A stretch of 52,821 nucleotides of DNA from RGIG5579 sp045655865 (GTDB lineage Bacteria; Bacillota; Clostridia; Oscillospirales; SIG627), in NCBI GenBank assembly GCA_045655865.1, contig JAZOQB010000038.1, positions 1-52,821 on the forward strand. The letters are read 5' to 3'. The stretch's first letter is position 1. Every line of letters starts with the position of its first letter. A program made the position numbers and the translations under genes. Shown here one piece after another: positions 1-8,695 of the stretch. The notes beneath the pieces are model-generated. The model saw nothing but the letters and a program-made list of their open reading frames with translations, had not been told where the DNA came from and searched no databases.

Positions 1-1
1 G

Positions 2-196
2 GAGGATTCCCGCCCGGACTGGATCAAAAATCCTGCCGTTACCACGACACCGCCGGTTTCTTCGTCTGTAGAACAGGATCCGCAGGCGACGGCCCGCCAA
101 CGGGAAATTCTCTATTTTTCCCTGGGTGTTGCGGTTTTTGTTATCACCGGTATCGGCGCCGTTCTCGTTTTGCGCCAGAGAAGACGTCAATTCTGA
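2..196 (+). CDS. C-terminal fragment of a membrane-anchored protein
   Basis: An open frame enters from the left edge and ends at the TGA at 194-196, giving the last 64 residues of a protein. A Pro/Thr/Ser-rich linker (PAVTTTPPVSSS) is followed by one hydrophobic segment (about 20 residues, from LYFSLGVAVF) and a short basic tail (RQRRRQF). This is the usual layout of a single-pass C-terminal anchor with the main domain outside the cell. The fragment is too short to name a family. It is followed directly by a strong terminator, so it ends its transcription unit. Confidence 0.75.
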   Translation, partial: EDSRPDWIKNPAVTTTPPVSSSVEQDPQATARQREILYFSLGVAVFVITGIGAVLVLRQRRRQF

Positions 197-210
197 AAAA
201 AGAAAAAAGA

Positions 211-248
211 GGAGCACCCATGGAATGATTTCCATGGGTGCTCCTTTT
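211..248. terminator. Rho-independent terminator, bidirectional
   Basis: A 14-bp perfect stem (arms 211-224 and 231-244) closes a 6-base loop. It is followed by TTTT on the plus strand and preceded by an A-rich stretch that becomes a U tract on the minus strand. It can end the truncated plus-strand gene and, from the other side, pheST. Confidence 0.9.
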
Positions 249-296
249 CCGTTGGGTGAAAATGCAAAGTTTGATTTCAAAAACCAAGCTTTCGGT

Positions 297-2714
297 TTAT
301 CGCAAGCTGATCTGATACAGATAGGAAAGCTTTTTCAAAATCTTTTGGACGTATTTTTCGATCTCTTCCGAGGTCAGTTCGTGATCGTCGGGGGTGAAGG
401 TCAGGCGGAAGGCCATACTCTTCTTTCCCTGGCCGATGGCCTGGGAACGGTACACGTCGAAAAGAGATACCTGAGATAGGCACTTGCAGGAGGATTGAAT
501 GGCCTGGGTGATCTCTTCACAGCTTAACGATTCTTCTGCCACAAAAGCAAGGTCGCGGCTTTCGGAAGGAAATTTGGAAATGGGGACGTAACGCAGGGGC
601 TGGTTGAGCTTGGGAGAGAGGGAGGCCCAATCCATCTCCACAAGGAACACCGGCTTTTCAATGGCCAGCTCTTCGCAAATCTCATAGGAAAGTTTTCCCA
701 TGACGCCTACTTTTTCACCATCGCACAAAATGGCTGCGGTCATGCCGGGGTGCAGATAGGGACGGCTGTCCTTTTCGTAAGTAAAGCGCTTTCCGAAGGC
801 GCGCGCAATGGCTTCCGGGGCTGATTTTGCCGTGAAGAAGGTTTCCCCGTCACCGAAAGCGGCAATGCAGAGCGTTTCGCGCTCCTCGGGATAGTCCGTG
901 AGAGGCAGGTCTTTGGCCAGGAAGACACGGGCCAGTTCAAAGAAGCGACCGGCACTGTTTCTTCGGCGCAGATTTCTCACCACGGCGTGGATCATGGAAG
1001 GCGCGAGAGTGGTGCGCATGAGGGAAAGATCTTCGGTGATGGGATTTAATAGACGGATGGCACGACGCTGGGGAGCGTCTTCGGGAAGGTGGATCAGATC
1101 CAGGTCCCGGGGAGAGAAGAAGGAATAGAAAATAGACTCGGAAAAGCCGGCGCGGCAAAGGGTATTTTTTAATTTCAGGGTCTTTTTCTGTTCTTCGGTT
1201 CGGCCGCCGGAGGTGACGTGTGCGTGATCCAAAAAGCGGGGGCGGATGTTCTCATAGCCCCAGGAGCGAATGATCTCCTCGGCAATGTCCGCGGCGCTAT
1301 CGTCAATATCCGTGCGGTAGGGGGGGACCTGAAGGGAAAGGGCGTCGCCCTCAAGTTTGGGTTCAAAAGAGAGCGCCTCCAGATGGCGCAGGACCTCTTC
1401 TTTGGGAACTTCCACGCCTAAGATCTCGTTGATCTTATTTAAGGAAACGGTAAGGGGGCGAGACTGGATTTCCGGGTTGACAGCCACCTCACAGTGATAG
1501 GAGGTGACCTCTCCGGCGCCAAGTTCTTCCATTAAGTGAAGAGCGCGGCGCATGCCCATAACGGTGGCGTATTCATCTACGCCCTTTTCGTACCGAGCGC
1601 TGGAATCCGAAGATTGCCCAAGGGCGCGGGAGGTTTTGCGAATACAGTCACGGGCAAATTTTGCGGATTCAAAGAGAACTTCCTTGGTGGAATCTTTAAT
1701 TTCGGAGTTCAGACCGCCCATGATTCCGGCCAGAGCCACAGGGCCCTTTTTGTCGCAGATTACCAGGTTTTCCGGCGTCAGGGAGAAGGTCTTTTCGTCA
1801 AGGGTGGTGATCTCTTCCCCTTTTTTGGCGCGGCGCACGATGATGGTGTTATCCTGAAGATCCCGACGGTCAAAGGCGTGCATGGGCTGACCGAATTCTT
1901 TCAGCACGTAATTGGTAATATCCACCACGTTGGAAATGGCATTGATCTCCACTAGTTTCAGTCTTCTCTGCATCCAAGCCGGAGAGGGAGCGATGCGGAT
2001 ATTCGTGACCGCGTGTCCAATGTACCGGGGACACAGATCCGGATCTTCTACGGAAATGGAAAAGTCAAGGCTCTGTCCGTTTTCGTGATAGTCCAGAGGG
2101 GGTAGGTGGAAGGGCTTTTTCAAAACGGCGGCCACTTCCCGGGCCATGCCGATGATGCTTTGACAGTCGGGGCGGTTTGCGGTAAGGGCGATGTCAAACA
2201 CCACCTCGTCCAGTCCCACGATGGGCTTTACGTCTGCGCCAAGGGGAGCGTCGTCCGGTAGCTCCAAAAGACCAAGATACCCCGCGCCGGGGTACATCTC
2301 TTCTGTCAGCCCCAATTCAATTCCGGAGCAGAGCATGCCCATGGATTCTTCACCCCGGAGTTTTCCGGCTTTGATGGTCATGACTCCTTCTATGGTAACG
2401 TGGTCCCGGGCGGTGGCGTATACCGTAGCGCCTACAAGGGCCGCCGGAAATTTTTTGCCTTCCCGCACGTTGTCTGCACCGCAGCAGATCTGGAAGCGGC
2501 CTTTTTCGCCGCAGTTTACCTGGCAAACGTGGATATGGGTATCGGGGATGAGGCGGCATTCTTCCACAAGGCCAACGACGACCCCGGAGATATCTTTTCC
2601 GATTTCCCGGATCTCTTCTACCTCAAAGCCTGCGGAAAAGAGCTTTTCCTCCAATTCCTTGGGGGAAACATCAATATCAACATAGTCTTTCAACCAACTC
2701 AGTGGTGCCAGCAT
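297..2714 (-). CDS. pheT: Phenylalanyl-tRNA synthetase beta subunit
   Basis: The 805-residue product has the normal length for bacterial PheT, the non-catalytic partner of PheS in the (alpha-beta)2 enzyme that charges tRNA-Phe. The N-terminus (LSWLKDYVDIDVSPKELEEKL) is typical. It is followed by a tRNA-binding OB domain (about 40-150), the B3/B4 editing region (about 210-400), the B5 domain and a C-terminal FDX-ACB anticodon-binding domain (about 710-805, from YVPISKFPSESRDLAFV). It lies 17 bases downstream of pheS and is probably cotranscribed under the same T-box. Confidence 0.97.
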   Translation of the reverse strand: MLAPLSWLKDYVDIDVSPKELEEKLFSAGFEVEEIREIGKDISGVVVGLVEECRLIPDTHIHVCQVNCGEKGRFQICCGADNVREGKKFPAALVGATVYATARDHVTIEGVMTIKAGKLRGEESMGMLCSGIELGLTEEMYPGAGYLGLLELPDDAPLGADVKPIVGLDEVVFDIALTANRPDCQSIIGMAREVAAVLKKPFHLPPLDYHENGQSLDFSISVEDPDLCPRYIGHAVTNIRIAPSPAWMQRRLKLVEINAISNVVDITNYVLKEFGQPMHAFDRRDLQDNTIIVRRAKKGEEITTLDEKTFSLTPENLVICDKKGPVALAGIMGGLNSEIKDSTKEVLFESAKFARDCIRKTSRALGQSSDSSARYEKGVDEYATVMGMRRALHLMEELGAGEVTSYHCEVAVNPEIQSRPLTVSLNKINEILGVEVPKEEVLRHLEALSFEPKLEGDALSLQVPPYRTDIDDSAADIAEEIIRSWGYENIRPRFLDHAHVTSGGRTEEQKKTLKLKNTLCRAGFSESIFYSFFSPRDLDLIHLPEDAPQRRAIRLLNPITEDLSLMRTTLAPSMIHAVVRNLRRRNSAGRFFELARVFLAKDLPLTDYPEERETLCIAAFGDGETFFTAKSAPEAIARAFGKRFTYEKDSRPYLHPGMTAAILCDGEKVGVMGKLSYEICEELAIEKPVFLVEMDWASLSPKLNQPLRYVPISKFPSESRDLAFVAEESLSCEEITQAIQSSCKCLSQVSLFDVYRSQAIGQGKKSMAFRLTFTPDDHELTSEEIEKYVQKILKKLSYLYQISLR

Positions 2715-2731
2715 AATTTCGTTTCCTCCTT

Positions 2732-3757
2732 TTAGTCGTGGAACTGCCCGATGAAGCGGGTGTCCGATTCAAATAAGGTCTTGATGTTGTTGATGCCGTA
2801 TTTGAGCATGGCGATTCGTTCCACGCCGATGCCAAAGGCAAAACCGCTGTATACTTCCGGGTCAATGCCGCAGTTTTCAAGGACGTGACGGTTTACCATG
2901 CCCGCACCCAGAACCTCGATCCAACCGGTGCCCTTGCACAGCTTACAGCCGGCACCGTGACAGGCAAAGCAGGAAATGTCCACCTCTACGCTGGGTTCGG
3001 TGAAGGGAAAGTAAGAGGGGCGCAGACGGGTGCGCACACCCTCTCCAAAGATCTTTTGAGACAACAGATCCAGCATGCCCTGAAGGTCACATACCGAGAT
3101 GTTTTGATCTACCACAAGACCCTCCATTTGGGTGAACATGGGAGAGTGGGTGGCGTCGTCGTCGGAGCGGAATACCTTTCCGGGGGAGAGGATCTTAATG
3201 GGGGGCTGGCTTTTTTCCATGACGTGGATCTGTCCGGCGCTGGTCTGGGTGCGCAGAAGAAATCCGGGAGAAAGGTAGAAGGTATCCTGCATATCCCGGG
3301 CGGGGTGATCTTCGGGGGTGTTCAGCGCGGTGAAATTGTAATAATCCGTTTCAATTTCGCTTCCCTCGTAGATCTGAAAGCCCATGGAAGAGAAAATATC
3401 GATCAGCTCGTTCATAACCAGGGTGTTGGGATGCAGAGAACCCACGGGATTTTCCACGGCGGGCTCTGTCACGTCGATGGCTTCTTCGGCGTTTTTCCGA
3501 GCAAGCTCCAGCACTTTGATTTTTTGATCGGTTTCTTCAAAGAGATGCAACGCCCATTCTTTGAGCTCATTGATGCTCTTTCCCATGGCGGGGCGATCTT
3601 CTTTGGGAACGTCCTTCAATCCCTTCATAATAAGGGAGATCTTTCCTTCTTTGTTATCCAGAAACGTTTTCCGGAATTCGTACAGGGAAGTTCGGTCCTG
3701 AAACGTGTCGATCTTTTCCAGGATCTCACTGCGGATGGCCTGCAGTTGTTCTTTCAT
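2732..3757 (-). CDS. pheS: Phenylalanyl-tRNA synthetase alpha subunit
   Basis: The 341-residue product is the catalytic subunit that adenylates phenylalanine and transfers it to tRNA-Phe. An N-terminal coiled coil (about 1-90) binds tRNA. The class II core follows, with motif 2 around FRSDDDATHSPMFTQMEGLVVD and motif 3 at the C-terminus (GFAFGIGVERIAMLKYG). HPARDMQDTFYL is a PheS signature. It is the first gene of the pheST unit, behind a T-box leader and its own sigma-A promoter. Confidence 0.97.
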   Translation of the reverse strand: MKEQLQAIRSEILEKIDTFQDRTSLYEFRKTFLDNKEGKISLIMKGLKDVPKEDRPAMGKSINELKEWALHLFEETDQKIKVLELARKNAEEAIDVTEPAVENPVGSLHPNTLVMNELIDIFSSMGFQIYEGSEIETDYYNFTALNTPEDHPARDMQDTFYLSPGFLLRTQTSAGQIHVMEKSQPPIKILSPGKVFRSDDDATHSPMFTQMEGLVVDQNISVCDLQGMLDLLSQKIFGEGVRTRLRPSYFPFTEPSVEVDISCFACHGAGCKLCKGTGWIEVLGAGMVNRHVLENCGIDPEVYSGFAFGIGVERIAMLKYGINNIKTLFESDTRFIGQFHD

Positions 3758-3785
3758 GGTTTCTTTCCTTTCCGATCTTGTTTTT

Positions 3786-4036
3786 GAAAATAAAAAAAGC
3801 TCCCGACCCAGATCAGGACGGGAGCCGATTGGCCTCGCGGTACCACCTGAATTTCCGGGAAGATCCCGGCAACTCTTTTGACCGATAACGGGGTCAACCG
3901 CGGTGGGTTACTCTGTTTCCCCCACCGTGCTCCAAAGCGAAACGCACACTTTGCCCGGCTCGGGTCGCTTTCAGCCGGCGACGACCCTCTCTGGTGAGCT
4001 TTTTGGCAAAATGGCACTCTTTTTCCACGCATTTTG
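3786..4036 (-). promoter_or_regulatory. T-box riboswitch, predicted tRNA-Phe-responsive
   Basis: The minus-strand leader of pheS holds the conserved T-box core AGGTGGTACCGCG (3836-3848) and the stem I AGAGAGG and GCTGAAAG elements upstream. The terminator has a 7-bp GC-rich stem (3799-3805 with 3819-3825) and a 7-base U tract (3792-3798). Known T-box logic is that uncharged tRNA stabilises the antiterminator formed with the T-box core and permits readthrough. A TTC triplet at 3939-3941 sits in a plausible specifier loop, just before the TTTGGAGC element, and fits the Phe codon. The specifier assignment is inferred by eye; the T-box itself is clear. Confidence 0.93.
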
Positions 4037-4043
4037 TTTTAGT

Positions 4044-4072
4044 ATTTTAGTATTATTTTTCCGTTTTGTCAA
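4044..4072 (-). promoter_or_regulatory. Sigma-A promoter of pheST
   Basis: The perfect -35 TTGACA (4067-4072), a 17-base spacer and the -10 TAAAAT (4044-4049) lie just upstream of the T-box leader. The -35 box is inside the last codons of the upstream glycosyltransferase gene, so the two units overlap. Confidence 0.85.
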
Positions 4073-5210
4073 GGGGGAGCTTCTCCAGAAGAGCCTCCCA
4101 TTCCTGGGCGATGACGTCTTTTTCAAATCTTTGGGAATGGGCCCGGGCGTTGAGAGATAATTTTTGAACCAGATCGGCATCGGTGAAAAGCCGGGTGAGA
4201 GACCGGACAAAGCCGGCGGTATCGTCCATATCCACCAAAAGCCCAGTTTCCTCGGAACGGATCAGTTCCCCTGCCGCTTCGCCAAAAACAAAAGAGACGG
4301 TAGGAACTCCCGCCGCGCTTGATTCCAAGACGGACATGGGAAAGCCTTCAAAGAGACTGGTGTTGACGGTAAAGCGCGTTTGAGAAAGGGCTTGCCAGGG
4401 AGAGGGGACCGCTTCCATCAAGGCAAAGCGTCCATCACCTTCTACAGCTTTTCTAAGGGCATCTTCCTCCGGCCCTTCTCCATAAAAACGGACGGAAAAG
4501 GCGTCCGGGTCCGGAAGAGAGTCCAAAGCCTTTCGGAGAAGGGAGACGGCAAGGGGCAGGCGCTTTTCCGGAGAAAAGCGTGTGAGAATGGAAACGGTGG
4601 TTTTCTCTTCTGCCTCTGTTCGTTCCGCAGGAATCAGGGGAAGGGGATTGTAAAGGAAAAAGCAATGGGCCAGCCCCGCCTTTTCTGCCTTTTCGCATAT
4701 GCCACGGGAGAGCCAGAGAAAGCCGATCTTTCCGTTGTAACGCATGAGGGTCTTTCGGTTGGCAGGGTTTCCCATGGTGGCGTCAAAGGAGGTGTGAGCG
4801 TGGTGCAGGGTTCGGGAAAGAAGGCTTTTGGGCAAACCATCCAGCAGAAGGTAGTGAGAGGGGATGATCGCGTCCGGGGCAGCTTTGGAGATGATTTTTT
4901 TCGCTTTGACAAGATCCTGCCGATAGGCCGCCGTTTCCACCAGGCGCCGAAAGAGGAGAACAAGAGCCGAAAAGAGCTTTCCATGGCGGAGGGCTTTTTT
5001 GATTTCCTCGCCTTGGGTGAGAGACCAGGGCCGATTCGGGCGCAGAGTCATTTGCCCGCTTTCATGGGTCTTGGCACGCAGATACAGAGTCAGCACTCGG
5101 TGTCCTCGTGCTTCCAAGGCTTTTTTTAACGTGTTGTTGACGCTGGCCACGCCCCCAAGGGCGCCTTCCTCCAGCGAGAAAAACAGGATGGTTTTCACAT
5201 CGGTCCTCAT
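4053..5210 (-). CDS. GT-B type glycosyltransferase
   Basis: The 385-residue product has the two-lobe GT-B layout of glycosyltransferase families 1/4. The N-terminal lobe starts with KTILFFSLEEGALGGVASVNNTL, which includes the glycine-rich acceptor-side loop. The C-terminal lobe carries TVSILTRFSPEKRLPLAVSL and the nucleotide-sugar region SLFEGFPMSVLESSAAGVP with its paired glutamates. It probably transfers a sugar from an NDP donor onto a surface glycan. The ATG at 5208-5210 overlaps the stop of the preceding gene (ATGA), which argues against the 76-residue upstream extension that would run through it. It is the last gene of the operon. Confidence 0.88.
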   Translation of the reverse strand: MRTDVKTILFFSLEEGALGGVASVNNTLKKALEARGHRVLTLYLRAKTHESGQMTLRPNRPWSLTQGEEIKKALRHGKLFSALVLLFRRLVETAAYRQDLVKAKKIISKAAPDAIIPSHYLLLDGLPKSLLSRTLHHAHTSFDATMGNPANRKTLMRYNGKIGFLWLSRGICEKAEKAGLAHCFFLYNPLPLIPAERTEAEEKTTVSILTRFSPEKRLPLAVSLLRKALDSLPDPDAFSVRFYGEGPEEDALRKAVEGDGRFALMEAVPSPWQALSQTRFTVNTSLFEGFPMSVLESSAAGVPTVSFVFGEAAGELIRSEETGLLVDMDDTAGFVRSLTRLFTDADLVQKLSLNARAHSQRFEKDVIAQEWEALLEKLPLDKTEK

Positions 5211-6166
5211 TTCTTCAACAATCGGCAAAGGCCGGGAGTGAAAAAGCGAAGATACAGACCCCGAGGGCCGTTTTTCCAGAAATAGGGATTCTTCCGCCAA
5301 CGGGGGAAGTTCTCCTTTAAAAATGCCAGACTCTTGGTGACCGCTTCGTTGAAGTCCTCTTCGGGTAAAGCGGCGGCCCGACTTAAAAAAGTGGCCAAAA
5401 GATACCGGCAAGCGGCGTATTCCAGCTCCTTTTCCCAAAGGGAGAGAAGACGGTTTTCTTTATAAAACGAGAGGATGCTCTCAAAATTGCTCAGATAGTC
5501 AAACAGGCGCCGGTCGGGTTTTGCCGTGATGCTTCCCTCCCGCTGGAGATAATGGATGCAGCCTGTTTCCACGGCGGCGATCCGTTTGAAATAGGGGAAC
5601 AGACGGTGGGAAAATTCCACGTCCTCAAAATAAGCACCTTTTTTAAAGCGAACGCCGCAATCTTTTAGCACTTCTGTGCGGTAAAGCTTGTTCCAAACTG
5701 CCGGGTGAAAGTGGGTAAAGACTTTTTTTAAGTCCTTTCCTTGGGCAAGACTTGGAAAACCGGAGGAGACCAGATTTTCCTTGCCGTCCGGCCAAACATA
5801 GAGAATGTCGCAAGCGGTGGCGTCCGCTCCGGTCTCTTCCGCTTTGTCATAAAGGCGTTGGTAAAGATCCAGATCTACAAAGTCGTCGCTGTCCAAAAAG
5901 GCCACGTATTTCCCACGGACTCGATCCAGGCCGAAGTTTCGCGCGTCGGAAAGGCCGCCGTTTTCCTTCTGGAAGATCTGCACTTTTCCGGGCCAGTTTT
6001 TTTGAAAGCGCTCCAGGATGGCTTGACATCCGTCGGGAGAACCGTCATTGACCGCCAGGATCTCCAAATCCGAAAGACTCTGGTGCACCAGGGTATTCAG
6101 GCATTTTTCCAGGTAGGCTTCCACCTTGTAAACGGGGACGATGACGCTGACCTTAAACTCTTCCAT
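5207..6166 (-). CDS. Family 2 glycosyltransferase
   Basis: The 319-residue product has the GT-A fold of family 2. KVSVIVPVYKVEAYLEKCLNTL opens the nucleotide-binding region, NDGSPDG follows, and the DxD metal site is in KYVAFLDSDDFVD (about 85-97). ENGGLSDARNFGLD is a family hallmark. The C-terminal third is helical and poorly conserved, ending in a basic RLLKK. It should transfer a sugar from an NDP donor in surface polysaccharide assembly. It lies 4 bases from the upstream paralogue and overlaps the downstream gene by ATGA. Confidence 0.92.
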   Translation of the reverse strand: MEEFKVSVIVPVYKVEAYLEKCLNTLVHQSLSDLEILAVNDGSPDGCQAILERFQKNWPGKVQIFQKENGGLSDARNFGLDRVRGKYVAFLDSDDFVDLDLYQRLYDKAEETGADATACDILYVWPDGKENLVSSGFPSLAQGKDLKKVFTHFHPAVWNKLYRTEVLKDCGVRFKKGAYFEDVEFSHRLFPYFKRIAAVETGCIHYLQREGSITAKPDRRLFDYLSNFESILSFYKENRLLSLWEKELEYAACRYLLATFLSRAAALPEEDFNEAVTKSLAFLKENFPRWRKNPYFWKNGPRGLYLRFFTPGLCRLLKK

Positions 6167-6170
6167 AATT

Positions 6171-7130
6171 CTATCCTTTCAGGCGGTCGAGAATTCGTAT
6201 GAGGCGAAAATGCCCTCCGGCGGCACAATGCACCACCAGGCGAAAGGGCAGGCCCGATCGTTTCCAATAAGGATTTTCCCTCCAACGGGGAAAGCGCGAT
6301 TCTACCGCGCTTTTTAGCTTTTTAAAAAGGGGTTTTGCATTGGGGAAGGGGGCGAACCGCAGGGCCGCCGACCGAAAGAGATGCTCGATGTATAAATACT
6401 CCAGTTCTCGCTCAAAGCGCCCGTAGGCACCCATTCGTTCATAGTAGTGCGAAACGGATTCCAAGGCTGTGAAAATATCCAGCATTTTTTCAGAAAACCG
6501 CTCTCGGTGCATGATGGAACCGGGCCTTTGATAATAGTGATAGAGAACCTGAGGCAGATAGGCCACCTTCTTTGCCTGTAACAGCAGCTTGGGAGTCAAG
6601 GAAAGATCCTCATACAAAAGGCCTTTGGGAAAGGAAAGCCCCTCAAAAAGGCGTCGGCGCACAAGACGGGTGCAGGCCATGGGGCTGGAGAGAAGGGCAT
6701 CCCGATGGGGATCCGGAGAAAGATTCTTGGAGAGGGCGGCGGGAACGGGGGGTCTGTCGCTATAGTAATAATCAAAGTCAAAGAGGACAAGGTCCAGATC
6801 TTCCCCTTCCGCCTTTTCTAAAAGAATCTGGGCAAAATCGGGGGGGATGAAGTCGTCGCTGTCCACAAAGGCCAGATATTCTCCCCGGGCTTCTGCCATG
6901 GCACGGTTCCGGGCTTCGGAAAGACCACCGTTCTCCTGATGAAACACATGAAGGCAGTGGGGATTTTGTTCCTGATAGCTTTGGAGGATAGAAAGGCTCT
7001 GGTCGGTGGATCCGTCATCTACCGCGATGATCTCAAAATCTTTCCGAGTCTGGGATAAAAGGGAATCCAGGCAAGTGGAAAGATAGGGCGCGGTGTTATA
7101 TACGGGAACGATAAAAGAAAGTTTTGGCAT
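6171..7130 (-). CDS. Family 2 glycosyltransferase
   Basis: This 319-residue paralogue of its downstream neighbour shares LSFIVPVYNTAPYLSTCLDSLLSQ, VDDGSTDQSLSI, ENGGLSEARNRAMAEARGEYLAFVDSDDFIPP and the same helical C-terminal part. The DxD-type site is SDD in AFVDSDDF. It begins with MPKLSF after GAGGAAAA, a usable ribosome binding site. The repeated family-2 genes suggest the operon builds a heteropolymeric repeat unit, with each enzyme adding one sugar. Confidence 0.92.
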   Translation of the reverse strand: MPKLSFIVPVYNTAPYLSTCLDSLLSQTRKDFEIIAVDDGSTDQSLSILQSYQEQNPHCLHVFHQENGGLSEARNRAMAEARGEYLAFVDSDDFIPPDFAQILLEKAEGEDLDLVLFDFDYYYSDRPPVPAALSKNLSPDPHRDALLSSPMACTRLVRRRLFEGLSFPKGLLYEDLSLTPKLLLQAKKVAYLPQVLYHYYQRPGSIMHRERFSEKMLDIFTALESVSHYYERMGAYGRFERELEYLYIEHLFRSAALRFAPFPNAKPLFKKLKSAVESRFPRWRENPYWKRSGLPFRLVVHCAAGGHFRLIRILDRLKG

Positions 7131-7141
7131 GAATTTTCCTC

Positions 7142-8695
7142 TCAGTCCGAATTTCGGCGGATCAGGCTTTTTGCTCGGGCAAGAAGCGAGGGAAGGTGAG
7201 GCGAGCGCAGATGAAAGATGAGAAACACTCCGATGGAAATAGGAGCGGTAACGATCAGATTAAACAAGAGCTGCAAAAGAGGAGAGGAGAAGGTAATAAG
7301 ACCGCAGAAAAAGATACAAGAAAGACACAGGATCACCGCCACGCCGATTTCAAAAAGCTGGTTGAGAAAATAGGTGCGAGGGGACGTTTCGAATACGTTT
7401 TTGTAGATGATCCACGGCTTTGCCAAAAGAGGAATGAAAGTGGAGACCAGCGTTCCCACAAAGATGCCGGCCAGGCCGATCTTCATTCCCAAAAGGATGC
7501 TCACGGCCAAATTTACTGCCGACTGGGCCAGAGGGACCCATTTGTCCTGGTCGTAAAGGCCAGCGGCGCTTTTCACTACGTCCAAAGCGTAGGTCAGACC
7601 CAAAAGGTAGAAGTTGGAAATGACCACCAGCGCCACCACCGGGAACGAGAGGAGGGCGCTTTCTCCGTAGGACAGGATGATAAAGGGCTGAAAAGCGGTG
7701 AGAAAGAAAGCAGAGCCCACGCCGTAAAGAGCGTAGTAGAAAAACAGCAGTTCCTCGAAGACCGCGCATCGCTTCTCCGGTGTTTCTTTGGCAATGAGAT
7801 TGCCGAAGGAGGCGGTGGTATTGCCTACGAACAAATAAGCCAGCCCCGCTATGGTAGAGATCATGGCGGCGTAGTTGCTGTAGAAGCCTACGGTCACAAG
7901 ATCCACCAGGCGGGAGATGAGAAGATTGTCCGTTCCCGCTACCACAACACTCCCGATTTTGTGGTAAAGAAGAGCCTTGACGTTGATGAAGATGCTCTTT
8001 TTTTCCTCCGATGGGAGAGGAAGTGGCTTTCGGGTTTGACACAAAATGGGATACACCCGGTCCAGGTATCGGTTGATGGCCAGATTTTGTATCAAAATAC
8101 ACAAGGTCTGAACGGCAAGATAGATGAGAAAACAGAGAGGTGTCTTGTGAAAAAGAAGAATGACAAGGATCTGCAGAATACAGATCAGAGCTTCAAAACC
8201 GGTGGTGAAAGGAACGATCCGATATCCCTCCTGGGAGGCGGTAGCAAGAGTCCGTTTCCAGGAGAGCAGATAGTCGATGACAAGATTGGCAAGGAAGATC
8301 AGGTAAATGAGATAAAAGTGATCGATTCCCTGATAATCTCGGATGAGCTTTGGCAAAAGGGGCATAAGACCAAGACCGAGCGCCAGCACCACCAAGGCAA
8401 TGGTGCGGTAGGCGGTTCGATAAAAGGCCATGAGGGTGCGAATACGCTCCTGGTCTTTTTCGGCAATGGGTTTATAAAGGCTGAAAGTGATGGCGGTGCC
8501 AATGCCCAATTCTGCCAGGGCCAAAAGACCCAGTACGTTGGAAAACAGTCCGCTGACTCCATAGAGCTCCGGAGACAAAAAGCGAAAGAACACGATCCGT
8601 CCCAGAAGCTTGAGAAGGCTGGTAAGAGCGCGGTTGACAAATCCGGAGAGAATATTCCGGATCGAGAGGGCGGACCGGGAAGCGTTAGACTTCAT
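7142..8695 (-). CDS. Polysaccharide flippase-like membrane protein (Wzx/PST family)
   Basis: The 517-residue integral membrane protein has about 12-14 hydrophobic segments. The start, IRNILSGFVNRALTSLLKLLGRIVFFRFLSPELYGVSGLFSNVLGLLALAELGIGTAITF, is typical of the oligosaccharide flippase (PST/Wzx) branch of the MOP superfamily. It most likely moves lipid-linked repeat units across the cytoplasmic membrane. It overlaps the next upstream gene by 11 bases, indicating translational coupling. Substrate cannot be read from the sequence. Confidence 0.88.
   Translation of the reverse strand: MKSNASRSALSIRNILSGFVNRALTSLLKLLGRIVFFRFLSPELYGVSGLFSNVLGLLALAELGIGTAITFSLYKPIAEKDQERIRTLMAFYRTAYRTIALVVLALGLGLMPLLPKLIRDYQGIDHFYLIYLIFLANLVIDYLLSWKRTLATASQEGYRIVPFTTGFEALICILQILVILLFHKTPLCFLIYLAVQTLCILIQNLAINRYLDRVYPILCQTRKPLPLPSEEKKSIFINVKALLYHKIGSVVVAGTDNLLISRLVDLVTVGFYSNYAAMISTIAGLAYLFVGNTTASFGNLIAKETPEKRCAVFEELLFFYYALYGVGSAFFLTAFQPFIILSYGESALLSFPVVALVVISNFYLLGLTYALDVVKSAAGLYDQDKWVPLAQSAVNLAVSILLGMKIGLAGIFVGTLVSTFIPLLAKPWIIYKNVFETSPRTYFLNQLFEIGVAVILCLSCIFFCGLITFSSPLLQLLFNLIVTAPISIGVFLIFHLRSPHLPSLLARAKSLIRRNSD

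Noticed and set aside
5211..5438. A 76-residue N-terminal extension of the GT-B glycosyltransferase
   Set aside because: It runs through the coding end of the preceding gene. The ATGA overlap at 5207-5210 gives a better start.
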